Below are positions 14,593 to 22,031 of a stretch of DNA of 64,000 nucleotides, piece by piece. The stretch covers positions 9,538 through 73,537 of the forward strand of contig JBBEBR010000019.1 in NCBI GenBank assembly GCA_040882225.1. Direction: 5' to 3'. The notes below the pieces were generated by a model. The model was not told where the DNA came from. It made no database searches and saw only the letters and a program-made list of their open reading frames with translations. The DNA comes from Gracilimonas sp040882225 (GTDB taxonomy: Bacteria > Bacteroidota > Rhodothermia > Balneolales > Balneolaceae). The stretch's first letter is position 1, and every line of letters begins with the position of its first letter. The position numbers were made by a program, and so were the translations under genes.

Positions 14593-16614
14593 ATGGAATC
14601 CGCTACGGCGTTGTTTGCTCTAATTATTGCTCTTCCATTGGTTGGTTTTCTGATAAACGGAATAACCGGCCTTTTTGTAGAAAATTTTCGGCAGAAAAAG
14701 CATCTTATTGGCATCATTGCTAATACGGCGGTTTTTGTGCCCTTTGTAATTGCGGTCTACTTTTTTCTGAATATAAATGCCGATTCCGAAGCGCTCGTCT
14801 ACAAACTTTTTACCTGGATGCAGGTCGGGGATTTCAGCGTAGATATTGCTTATCGGGTTGATCAGCTCTCCATTTTAATGACACTTGTAGTAACGGGTGT
14901 TGGCTTTTTGATCCACGTATATTCCATGGGATATATGGCAAGCGATGAAGGTTACTGGAAATTTTTCGCTTACCTGAACTTGTTCATTTTTGCTATGCTT
15001 AACCTGGTGCTTGGCAATAATTTGTTGTTGCTCTTTTTAGGGTGGGAAGGTGTAGGATTGTGTTCTTATTTACTGATCGGTTTCTGGTATCACGATATGG
15101 CAAAATCGGATGCTGCTAAAAAGGCTTTTATATATAATCGTATTGGTGATTTTGCTTTTCTGATTGCGATGTTCATGGTTTTTCAAACAGTTGGAAGCCT
15201 GAATTTCGATGTGATTTTTGATAATCTGGATGCCTTTTCAGAGACTTATTTATTCGGCATCGCTTTATTAATGTTTATCGGAGCAACGGGTAAAAGTGCC
15301 CAGATTCCATTATTTGTTTGGCTGCCGGATGCCATGGCCGGTCCGACACCGGTTTCAGCACTTATTCATGCGGCTACTATGGTTACTTCCGGTATTTACC
15401 TGATTACAAGAATGTCGGCGATGTATGTGATGGTGCCAGAGGTAATGCTTATTATCGCGGTGATTGGAGCTTTAACCGCTATTGTTGCGGCTACTATTGC
15501 CATCACCCAAAACGATATAAAAAGTGTGCTTGCCTACTCCACGGTTTCTCAGCTGGGCTATATGTTTTTAGCGCTTGGAGCCGGTGGATTTACCGCCGCC
15601 ATGTTTCATGTGGTTACACACGCATTTTTCAAAGCATGTTTATTCCTTGGTTCCGGTTCGGTAATTCATGCTATGCACCATGTGGAGCATGAACTTGAGC
15701 ATGACGGAAAAGATGCGCATTTCGATCCGCAGGATATGCGGTTTATGGGCGGGCTCAAGAAGTACATGCCATCTACCTACAAAACATTTTTGATTTCGAC
15801 CATCGCCATTGCGGGAATTCCACCTTTAGCGGGATTTTTCTCTAAGGATGAAGTGCTGGCAATGGCTTTCAATGCGGGAATGGGTGAGTATGCCGGCTGG
15901 GCTTATACCGCGCTTTGGGGTGTTGGTATAATAACGGCATTTCTGACAGCTTTTTATATGTTCCGCCTCACGCTTACAACTTTCCATGGCTCGTTTAAAC
16001 TTCCGCAGAAAATTAAAGAAGCTTTTGGAGCCGAAAAATATCTGCATGAAAGTCCTTCCACAATGACTGTCCCACTTTGGACTCTTGGCGGACTTGCCGC
16101 AGTTGGTGGATTATTGGGAGTACCGAATTTCATCGTAGAAACTTTCACACACGAAGAAGCTCACATCAATTTACTGCATAATTGGCTCGTGAATGTTTCT
16201 GCAGATTACAGCCTCACTTTATCACATGGCCTTGAATGGGGATTGATGGCGGTTTCCGTTGCCATAGCGGTTGCTGGAGTTTGGCTGGCTTTCAGAATGT
16301 ACAATGCTGATCAGCAGGAAGAATCGGATGCGCGCATCGCTAAACGCTTTGGCGGCTTTTATCAGGTTTGGAAAGAGAAGTACAATTTAGATGAGGTTTA
16401 TGAAGGTCTGATTGTCAACCCTACTGTGAAATTTTCTGAAAAAGTATTAGCTGTTTTTGATATGAAAGTAGTGGATGGAGCTGTGAATGCTACCGCCGGT
16501 ACTGTTCGCTTGTTTGGAAGTTTATTCCGCTATGTACAAACCGGTGTGGTTTCGAGTTATGCACTCGCTTTTGTGATAGGTGTTATTGTAATTCTGTATT
16601 TAATGATAATGTAA
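14593..16614 (+). CDS. nuoL: NADH-quinone oxidoreductase subunit L
   Basis: A 673-residue polytopic membrane protein, the distal antiporter-like proton-pumping subunit of complex I. Visible marks include the early LLFLGWEGVGLCSYLLIGFW segment, WLPDAMAGPTPVSALIHAATMVTSGIYL (conserved Lys/His channel region), KSVLAYSTVSQLGYM and AGIPPLAGFFSKDE. The C-terminal part contains the lateral helix and last membrane segment typical of NuoL. The ATG at 14593 is preferred over a TTG 30 bp upstream. nuoM follows by 16 bp. The nuoA-K genes are not beside it, so the complex I genes are split in this genome. Confidence 0.95.
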   Translation: MESATALFALIIALPLVGFLINGITGLFVENFRQKKHLIGIIANTAVFVPFVIAVYFFLNINADSEALVYKLFTWMQVGDFSVDIAYRVDQLSILMTLVVTGVGFLIHVYSMGYMASDEGYWKFFAYLNLFIFAMLNLVLGNNLLLLFLGWEGVGLCSYLLIGFWYHDMAKSDAAKKAFIYNRIGDFAFLIAMFMVFQTVGSLNFDVIFDNLDAFSETYLFGIALLMFIGATGKSAQIPLFVWLPDAMAGPTPVSALIHAATMVTSGIYLITRMSAMYVMVPEVMLIIAVIGALTAIVAATIAITQNDIKSVLAYSTVSQLGYMFLALGAGGFTAAMFHVVTHAFFKACLFLGSGSVIHAMHHVEHELEHDGKDAHFDPQDMRFMGGLKKYMPSTYKTFLISTIAIAGIPPLAGFFSKDEVLAMAFNAGMGEYAGWAYTALWGVGIITAFLTAFYMFRLTLTTFHGSFKLPQKIKEAFGAEKYLHESPSTMTVPLWTLGGLAAVGGLLGVPNFIVETFTHEEAHINLLHNWLVNVSADYSLTLSHGLEWGLMAVSVAIAVAGVWLAFRMYNADQQEESDARIAKRFGGFYQVWKEKYNLDEVYEGLIVNPTVKFSEKVLAVFDMKVVDGAVNATAGTVRLFGSLFRYVQTGVVSSYALAFVIGVIVILYLMIM

Positions 16615-16630
16615 TGGCTGCGAATAGTTG

Positions 16631-18235
16631 ATGGAAACACTTTTAAATATCATTATTTATTTACCCCTTTTAGGGATTCCGCTTATTCTTCTTATTAAGA
16701 ATGAAGATTCCCGAAAGTGGATTGCTTTGTTGGTTACTTCCATAACCTTTGTGGCGTCTATTCCTTTAATGCTGAGTTTTGATGTTTCCGCATCGGGAAC
16801 ACCACAGTTCTTAACCGAAGGCGGCAGGATAATGGAATCAATGGATATTAAATACCTCGTTGGCCTCGACGGATTAAGTTTGCTGCTGTTTATGCTTACC
16901 ACATTTATGGGGCCAATTGTAATTTTATCTTCATGGAATTCAGTAAAAAAACATCTTGCCGGATATTTGAGTATGCTTTTGCTGCTACAAACGGCGTCTT
17001 TAGGAGTGTTCGCCTCTCTTGATCTTATCGTGTTTTATGTGTTTTTCGAGCTTTCGCTCATCCCAATGTATTTCCTTATCGGGATTTGGGGCGGAGCCGG
17101 AAGAATCGAAGCTACCATCAAATTTTTCATTTACACATTGGTGGGCTCCCTAATAATGTTAGTTGGGCTTATTTATTTGGGATATGATGCCGGCGCTTCA
17201 ATGGCCGGAGTTAATTTCACTACCGACTGGCGATTCCTTTCCAGCGTGGGATATCAAATTGGCCTGGTTGAGCAAACCTGGTTATTTCTTGCTTTCGCAT
17301 TGGCATTCTGTATTAAAGTTCCACTGTTTCCATTTCATACATGGCTTCCATATGCCCACACCGAGGCGCCAACGGCAGGTTCCGTTGTATTGGCCGCTAT
17401 TATGTTGAAGATGGGAACGTACGGTTTACTTCGTGTTTGCTTACCAATTTTCCCAAACGCTTTTATGGAATTTGCCCCGTGGATGGCAACGCTTGCAGTA
17501 ATAGGCATCATATATGGCGCTTTAGTTGCGATGGTTCAGAAGGATGTAAAAAAACTGGTTGCTTATTCTTCTGTTAGTCACCTCGGTTTTGTGGTATTGG
17601 GAATTTTCGCTTTTAACACGGTAGCTGTGCAAGGCGCTTTACTTCAAATGATTAATCACGGACTTTCAACCGGTGCTTTATTCCTTATTGTTGGAATGAT
17701 TTACGATCGCCGCCACACTCGCTTGATCAAAGACTTCGGCGGTATTGCACGTAAAATGCCGATATTCGCCACCATGTTTTTAATTGCCACATTGGCTTCA
17801 ATTGGCCTTCCGGGATTGAATGGTTTTGTGGGCGAATTTTTGATCTTAAACGGCTCGTTCTTTTCCGAGCTTTATGACAACAAAGTGTTTGCCATTCTTG
17901 CAACATCGGGAGTTATTTTAGCGGCTGTTTATATGTTATGGATGTTCCAGCGGGTGATGTTTGGCCCCATCACAAACGAAGAAAATAATGCACTTCTTGA
18001 TTTGAATGGCCGGGAAATCGGACTTTTGGTTCCACTGGTGATTTTTATGTTTTGGATTGGAATTCATCCGGTTAATTTCACCAAGTATTCTGAAATACAG
18101 GTAAATGACCTGATCAATTCATCTAAAGAAAAAAGTGTAGCAGTTTTGGAGCAGGCAAGCCGTGAAGAACTTCCAGACTGGACCGCAAAGTTTTATAATG
18201 TAGAAGAATCAGAATTTAAATTAGTCTCAAAATAA
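16631..18235 (+). CDS. nuoM: NADH-quinone oxidoreductase subunit M
   Basis: A 534-residue membrane subunit of complex I with about 14 helices. Diagnostic stretches: FYVFFELSLIPMYFLIGIWGG, FHTWLPYAHTEAPTAGSVVLAAIMLKMGTYGLLR, KKLVAYSSVSHLGFV and GLPGLNGFVGEFLIL. A TTG directly before the ATG is in frame, but ATG 16631 is the normal start (METLLN). It pumps protons as the second antiporter-like subunit. The stop is one base from the start of the pterin dehydratase gene, showing tight operon packing. Confidence 0.95.
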   Translation: METLLNIIIYLPLLGIPLILLIKNEDSRKWIALLVTSITFVASIPLMLSFDVSASGTPQFLTEGGRIMESMDIKYLVGLDGLSLLLFMLTTFMGPIVILSSWNSVKKHLAGYLSMLLLLQTASLGVFASLDLIVFYVFFELSLIPMYFLIGIWGGAGRIEATIKFFIYTLVGSLIMLVGLIYLGYDAGASMAGVNFTTDWRFLSSVGYQIGLVEQTWLFLAFALAFCIKVPLFPFHTWLPYAHTEAPTAGSVVLAAIMLKMGTYGLLRVCLPIFPNAFMEFAPWMATLAVIGIIYGALVAMVQKDVKKLVAYSSVSHLGFVVLGIFAFNTVAVQGALLQMINHGLSTGALFLIVGMIYDRRHTRLIKDFGGIARKMPIFATMFLIATLASIGLPGLNGFVGEFLILNGSFFSELYDNKVFAILATSGVILAAVYMLWMFQRVMFGPITNEENNALLDLNGREIGLLVPLVIFMFWIGIHPVNFTKYSEIQVNDLINSSKEKSVAVLEQASREELPDWTAKFYNVEESEFKLVSK

Positions 18236-18236
18236 G

Positions 18237-18527
18237 ATGGCTCAACCATTATCAGATTCAGAGATTAAAACAGTCCTCGATTCATTAGAGGGATGGAAGC
18301 TTGAAGGCCAGAAAATCCAAAAGGAATTCAAGTTCAAGGATTTTAGCCAGGCATTGGGATTTATAGTTCGGGTAGGAATTGAAGCTGAAAAACAAGTTCA
18401 TCATCCCGAAATAAAAAATGTATATAACACGGTAAAAATTGGGCTGAATACCCACGATGCCGGGGATAAAGTGACACAAAAAGATGTGGATTTAGCTAAG
18501 GCAATTGAAAGCATTAATCAGAAATAG
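18237..18527 (+). CDS. 4a-hydroxytetrahydrobiopterin dehydratase (pterin-4a-carbinolamine dehydratase)
   Basis: A 96-residue protein with the full PCD fold and active site: GWKLEGQKIQKEFKF, then EKQVHHPEI (His55, His56, Pro57), a YNTVKIGLNTHDAG stretch (His73) and VTQKDVDLAKAIE. It dehydrates 4a-hydroxy-tetrahydropterin to recycle the pterin cofactor of aromatic amino acid hydroxylases. Its place is odd: it sits between nuoM and nuoN with 1-bp and 3-bp spacers, so it is surely translated with complex I subunits. No hydroxylase lies in the window, although a pterin synthase homologue is at 42563. Confidence 0.92.
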   Translation: MAQPLSDSEIKTVLDSLEGWKLEGQKIQKEFKFKDFSQALGFIVRVGIEAEKQVHHPEIKNVYNTVKIGLNTHDAGDKVTQKDVDLAKAIESINQK

Positions 18528-18530
18528 CGA

Positions 18531-19994
18531 ATGGATTATTTAGGCGATATACAAGCTTTTTTACCCGGGGTTATCACAGCAGTGGCCGGCCTTGTTGTTA
18601 TTGTGGTAGAATCTTTAAAAAAAGATAGTCCTTCTATTTTTTGGATCACCACACTTTCTTTAGTAGCGGCATTATTTTTTAGTGTGCAATCGCTTGGCGG
18701 GAATTTAGAGGTAGCTTTTTCAGGAATGTTAGTGCACGGCGGTCCTGTTGCTTTCGGGAACGTAATTATAGTTGCCGGTTCTCTTTTTTGCGTACTCATT
18801 TCTCAGGATTACCTAAAGGCCATTGATCATTATTTTGGGGAAGTTTATGCGTTGTTATTATTTGCCACAACAGGAATGTTAGCACTTGCCGGATCTAATG
18901 ATCTTATCACATTGTTCATCGGCCTCGAAACCATGTCTATTTGTTTGTATGTGATGGCGGGTTTAATTAAAAATGAGAAAGAAGGGGCCGAATCAGCTTT
19001 AAAGTATTTCCTGATGGGCGCTTTTTCTACCGGATTTTTATTATACGGAATCGCCCTTATCTATGGAGCAACAGGAACAACGAACATTCCCGTAATTGGA
19101 GCGGCAGCAAGTACCAATCTGCTGTTTTTAGCTGGTGCGGGATTAATACTGGTAGGATTTCTATTCAAAGTTTCCGCAGTTCCATTTCATATGTGGACGC
19201 CCGATGTTTATCAGGGAACTCCAACCACGTTAACCGCTTATATGGCTACGGCTTCCAAAGCGGCAACTTTTGTGGCATTCATTTTAGTGCTTTCTCGTGC
19301 GCTTCCGATTATGGAAGGGTTGAACTGGCAGCTGGTGTTAAGTGCCGTTGCTATTTTAACCATGATTTTTGGAAATATAATTGCACTGGTTCAGGATAAC
19401 CTGAAAAGAATGCTGGCCTACTCAAGTGTTGCCCATGCTGGTTACGCTTTAGTAGGATTAGCCACCGGTACAGCAGAAGGATATAGCGCCGTACTTTTTT
19501 ACTTATTCGCTTACACCATAATGAATATCGGCGCTTTTGGTGTGATTGCTTATTACGAGCAAAATAAAGGACTTGATTTCACTCAGGTACGAAATTTAGC
19601 CGGCCTTGGATATAAAGAGCCATTAATGGGAATTTCATTATCTGTTTTTCTTTTCTCATTAGCTGGAATTCCGCCGTTAGTTGGTTTTGTGGGTAAATAT
19701 TATGTATTCGCCGCCGCCATAAATGCAAACATGATTGGCTTAGCGATAATTGGAGTTTTAGCAAGTGCCGCAAGTGTGTATTATTACTTGCGGGTGATGG
19801 TTTACATGTACTTCCGTGAAGAACATAAGCCGGTGAATCTGTTTTCTCCAACAATGCTGTATAAAGGAACCATAGCACTATTAGCTATCCTCACCTTGTA
19901 CTACGGAGTTGAGCCGCTACTGCCAACTTCCGGTTTGATGGATATCTTGAGTAACTTTGGAGACTATTCCGTGAAGTCCTCATCAGGATTTTAA
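18531..19994 (+). CDS. nuoN: NADH-quinone oxidoreductase subunit N
   Basis: A 487-residue polytopic complex I subunit of the antiporter-like type. It has IGLETMSICLYVMAGL, ESALKYFLMGAFSTGFLLYGIALIYGATG, KVSAVPFHMWTPDVYQGTPTT (the central proton-channel region), KRMLAYSSVAHAGYAL and SLAGIPPLVGFVGKYYVF. It closes the L-M-PCD-N unit; about 110 AT-rich bp follow before the toxin-antitoxin pair. Length and motif order are normal. Confidence 0.95.
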   Translation: MDYLGDIQAFLPGVITAVAGLVVIVVESLKKDSPSIFWITTLSLVAALFFSVQSLGGNLEVAFSGMLVHGGPVAFGNVIIVAGSLFCVLISQDYLKAIDHYFGEVYALLLFATTGMLALAGSNDLITLFIGLETMSICLYVMAGLIKNEKEGAESALKYFLMGAFSTGFLLYGIALIYGATGTTNIPVIGAAASTNLLFLAGAGLILVGFLFKVSAVPFHMWTPDVYQGTPTTLTAYMATASKAATFVAFILVLSRALPIMEGLNWQLVLSAVAILTMIFGNIIALVQDNLKRMLAYSSVAHAGYALVGLATGTAEGYSAVLFYLFAYTIMNIGAFGVIAYYEQNKGLDFTQVRNLAGLGYKEPLMGISLSVFLFSLAGIPPLVGFVGKYYVFAAAINANMIGLAIIGVLASAASVYYYLRVMVYMYFREEHKPVNLFSPTMLYKGTIALLAILTLYYGVEPLLPTSGLMDILSNFGDYSVKSSSGF

Positions 19995-20050
19995 AACTCT
20001 CTTATCAAGCTCTTTTCTTTAGGTTTTTATTTCTGAGAAGAAAAAATTTT

Positions 20051-20085
20051 TATACTTGGATAAAAAGTAATACATTAAGTATTAC
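20051..20085 (+). promoter_or_regulatory. Promoter and palindromic operator of the toxin-antitoxin pair
   Basis: TATACTTG (20051-20058) resembles the TAnnTTTG -7 box. A perfect 7-bp inverted repeat, GTAATAC (20067-20073) and GTATTAC (20079-20085) with a 5-nt centre, sits between it and the antitoxin ATG at 20104, where transcription should begin. Ribbon-helix-helix antitoxins bind such repeats to repress their own operon. The binding is inferred. Confidence 0.6.
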
Positions 20086-20103
20086 ATAAAATAATAAGCA
20101 ACC

Positions 20104-20352
20104 ATGAGATCAGTACGTTTGCCAGGAGAAGTTGAAAAAGAGTTAGAAATACTGGCGAAACAGAAAAATGTGTCACGTTCTGAAATCATCAAAGAAGCTT
20201 TGGTGGCGTATATGGAGAAAGAGAAAAAATATAATCAGCCCTACGAATTAGGGGCAGGTTACTTTGGCAAAAGAGGCAGCGGCGAGAAAGACAGGTCCGT
20301 TACCTACAAAACCCGCATCAAAAATAAGCTGAATGATAAGCGTTCTAATTGA
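20104..20352 (+). CDS. Ribbon-helix-helix (CopG-type) antitoxin
   Basis: An 82-residue protein whose first 45 residues (MRSVRLPGEVEKELEILAKQ, then VSRSEIIKEALVAYMEKEK) are a classic ribbon-helix-helix DNA-binding domain. The remainder (YELGAGYFGKRGSGEKDRS onward, basic) is the toxin-binding tail. It overlaps the PIN-domain gene by 20 bp, the usual coupling in type II toxin-antitoxin operons. It neutralises the toxin and represses the operon, probably through the palindrome at 20067-20085. Confidence 0.88.
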   Translation: MRSVRLPGEVEKELEILAKQKNVSRSEIIKEALVAYMEKEKKYNQPYELGAGYFGKRGSGEKDRSVTYKTRIKNKLNDKRSN

Positions 20353-20743
20353 TGCCGGGCCGATAATCGCGCTCTTCGATAAGGACGATCAACATTACGA
20401 GCGGGTGTTGAACTACATGCGGGAATTTCATGGCCGCTTAATTACTACGTGGCCTGTACTCACTGAAGTTTGCTACATGCTCGACTTCAACCTTCAAACC
20501 AGATTAGATTTTTTAGACTGGGTAAGCGATGGAGGAATTGAAATTTATAACTTAGAACAATGGCAGATAAAACAAATTCGTAATCTAATGGAAAAGTATG
20601 CAGACTTACCGGCGGATTTAGCCGATGCCACCTTGATAGAAGCCGCTGTTTCTTTGAAATTGGAAAGCGTTATTACGATAGACAGTGATTTCCAGGTCTA
20701 TAGATTGAAGAATGGAAAGGCTCTGCAGAACCTACTTCAATAA
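20333..20743 (+). CDS. PIN-domain ribonuclease toxin (VapC-like)
   Basis: A 136-residue PIN-domain protein with the acidic metal-binding residues in order: Asp7 (VLIDAGPIIALFD), Glu45 (WPVLTEVCYML), Asp95/Asp98 (ADLADATLIEAA) and Asp117/Asp119 (VITIDSDFQVY). PIN toxins cleave RNA, often tRNA or rRNA. All catalytic positions are present, so it looks active. The start ATG lies inside the antitoxin gene. The pair sits between nuoN and the ribosomal protein operon, a likely insertion point for a mobile module. Confidence 0.88.
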   Translation: MISVLIDAGPIIALFDKDDQHYERVLNYMREFHGRLITTWPVLTEVCYMLDFNLQTRLDFLDWVSDGGIEIYNLEQWQIKQIRNLMEKYADLPADLADATLIEAAVSLKLESVITIDSDFQVYRLKNGKALQNLLQ

Positions 20744-20776
20744 TAAAAAGGGGCAAAAATAACCACACCGGTTGTG

Positions 20777-20808
20777 TTGGATTAGACTTCAAAAAAAGCT
20801 TATCTTGG
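20777..20808 (+). promoter_or_regulatory. Candidate promoter of the rpsF operon
   Basis: TTGG (20777-20780) and TATCTTGG (20801-20808) are spaced like Bacteroidota -33 and -7 elements and match them with one mismatch in the -7 box. They lie directly before the structured rpsF leader. Assignment is by eye. Confidence 0.45.
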
Positions 20809-20819
20809 TGGCTTCTGTT

Positions 20820-20865
20820 ATTCGGGTAAAGTACTCGAATGACTGTCTTCAAAACGAAGATACCC
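20820..20865 (+). promoter_or_regulatory. Structured leader before rpsF with alternative pairings
   Basis: A 9-bp stem with one G-U pair (20820-20828 with 20832-20840) is followed by TCTTC/GAAGA (20846-20860). GGGTA at 20824-20828, inside the first stem, is also perfectly complementary to TACCC at 20861-20865, giving an exclusive alternative fold. Position suggests autoregulation by S6 or S6:S18, known for other rpsF operons; the specific motif is not confirmed. Confidence 0.4.
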
Positions 20866-20883
20866 AAAGAAATAAATAAAGTA

Positions 20884-21270
20884 ATGAGCCAGAATTTTTA
20901 CGAGTTTACGTATATACTTAATCCTGTTCTTGAAGAGGATAAGTTCAAAGGAGTCGTCGATAAAGTAACTAAGCTAATCGAAAAACACGGCGGCAAAATA
21001 GATGAAGTTGATGAGTGGGGTTTACGGCAGTTTGCGTACCAGATCGACAAGAAAGGCACCGGATATTATGTGAACGCTTATTTCACTGCCCCGGCCGACG
21101 CTATTGCAAAAATTGAAAGAAATCTGCGGATTGATGATGATATTCTTCGATTCCTGACATTGAAATATGATGCGAAAATGACGCGCCACCGCGAACTTCA
21201 GAAGAAAAATGAAGTACCTGATATTTTCGCTATCGAAGACGAAGACGACGATAAAGAGCAAGACGATTAA
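20884..21270 (+). CDS. rpsF: 30S ribosomal protein S6
   Basis: A 128-residue S6 with YEFTYILNPVLEED at the start, the WGLRQFAYQIDKKGTGYYVNAYFTA core and IERNLRIDDDILRFLTLK, which contacts S18 and 16S rRNA helix h22-h23. The acidic tail (AIEDEDDDKEQDD) is typical of Bacteroidota. A longer in-frame start at 20839 would run through the leader hairpins, so ATG 20884 is chosen. First gene of rpsF-rpsR-rplI. Confidence 0.95.
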   Translation: MSQNFYEFTYILNPVLEEDKFKGVVDKVTKLIEKHGGKIDEVDEWGLRQFAYQIDKKGTGYYVNAYFTAPADAIAKIERNLRIDDDILRFLTLKYDAKMTRHRELQKKNEVPDIFAIEDEDDDKEQDD

Positions 21271-21294
21271 GCCCAATTTTAAAGAATCTGAATC

Positions 21295-21546
21295 ATGATT
21301 AAGAATCCATCACACCCGAAAAAAAATCAACGCAAGGTTAAGCAGTGTAAATTTACACGTGCGGGTCTTGAGTATATCGATTACAAAGATGTAGAAACCT
21401 TACAACGTTTCACAAACGATCAGGGTAAAATACTTCCCCGACGTGTTACAGGAACAAGTTCAAAACATCAAAGGCAATTAACCACGGCAATTAAACGTGC
21501 TCGTTTTTTAAGCCTGATGCCTTACGTTGCAGAAAACCTTCGATAA
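21295..21546 (+). CDS. rpsR: 30S ribosomal protein S18
   Basis: An 83-residue basic protein with the S18 core: CKFTRAGLEYIDYKDVETL, FTNDQGKILPRRVTGTSSKHQRQLTTAIKRAR and LSLMPYVAENLR. It pairs with S6 on the 30S platform. It lies 24 bp after rpsF and 17 bp before rplI. Only one cysteine is near the N terminus, so this is the zinc-free form. Confidence 0.96.
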   Translation: MIKNPSHPKKNQRKVKQCKFTRAGLEYIDYKDVETLQRFTNDQGKILPRRVTGTSSKHQRQLTTAIKRARFLSLMPYVAENLR

Positions 21547-21563
21547 TATTTAGACATAGACCT

Positions 21564-22010
21564 ATGAAAATTATTTTAAAAGAAGAAGTAGAAAAGTTAG
21601 GAAGTGCCGGCGATCTTGTTGATGTAAAAGCCGGCTATGCCAGAAATTATTTAATTCCACACGCTAAAGCAGTTATGGCAACAAAAGGAGCCATGGAAGA
21701 ACTGGGGCGCTTGAAAAAACAAGCTGCTTTAAAAGCTGATTTTACTGTAAAAGAAGCCAAAGATTTAGCCAAGTTAATTGAAGCAACTTCGGTAACGATT
21801 CCAGTAACAACCGGTGAGGAAGACAAAATTCACGGAACGGTAACTACAGCGCAAATTGCTGAGGCTTTACAAGAGCGTGAGATCCTTGTGGACAAGAAAA
21901 ACATTTCTTTAGATCAGGACGTTAAGACGCTGGGTGAATATACAGCTACCGTAAATTTACTCGGCGACCTCAATCCTAAAGTTAAGTTCTGGGTTGTTAA
22001 AGCCGAATAA
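21564..22010 (+). CDS. rplI: 50S ribosomal protein L9
   Basis: A 148-residue protein with the invariant L9 N-terminal domain (MKIILKEEVEKLGSAGDLVD and KAGYARNYLIPHAKA), the long connecting helix (about residues 42-75) and a C-terminal rRNA-binding domain (HGTVTTAQIAEAL, ILVDKKNISLD, LGEYTATVNL). Full length. It closes the ribosomal operon; dsbD starts 21 bp later and may be read through. Confidence 0.96.
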   Translation: MKIILKEEVEKLGSAGDLVDVKAGYARNYLIPHAKAVMATKGAMEELGRLKKQAALKADFTVKEAKDLAKLIEATSVTIPVTTGEEDKIHGTVTTAQIAEALQEREILVDKKNISLDQDVKTLGEYTATVNLLGDLNPKVKFWVVKAE

Positions 22011-22031
22011 AGGCGATGTTTAACTAAACCG

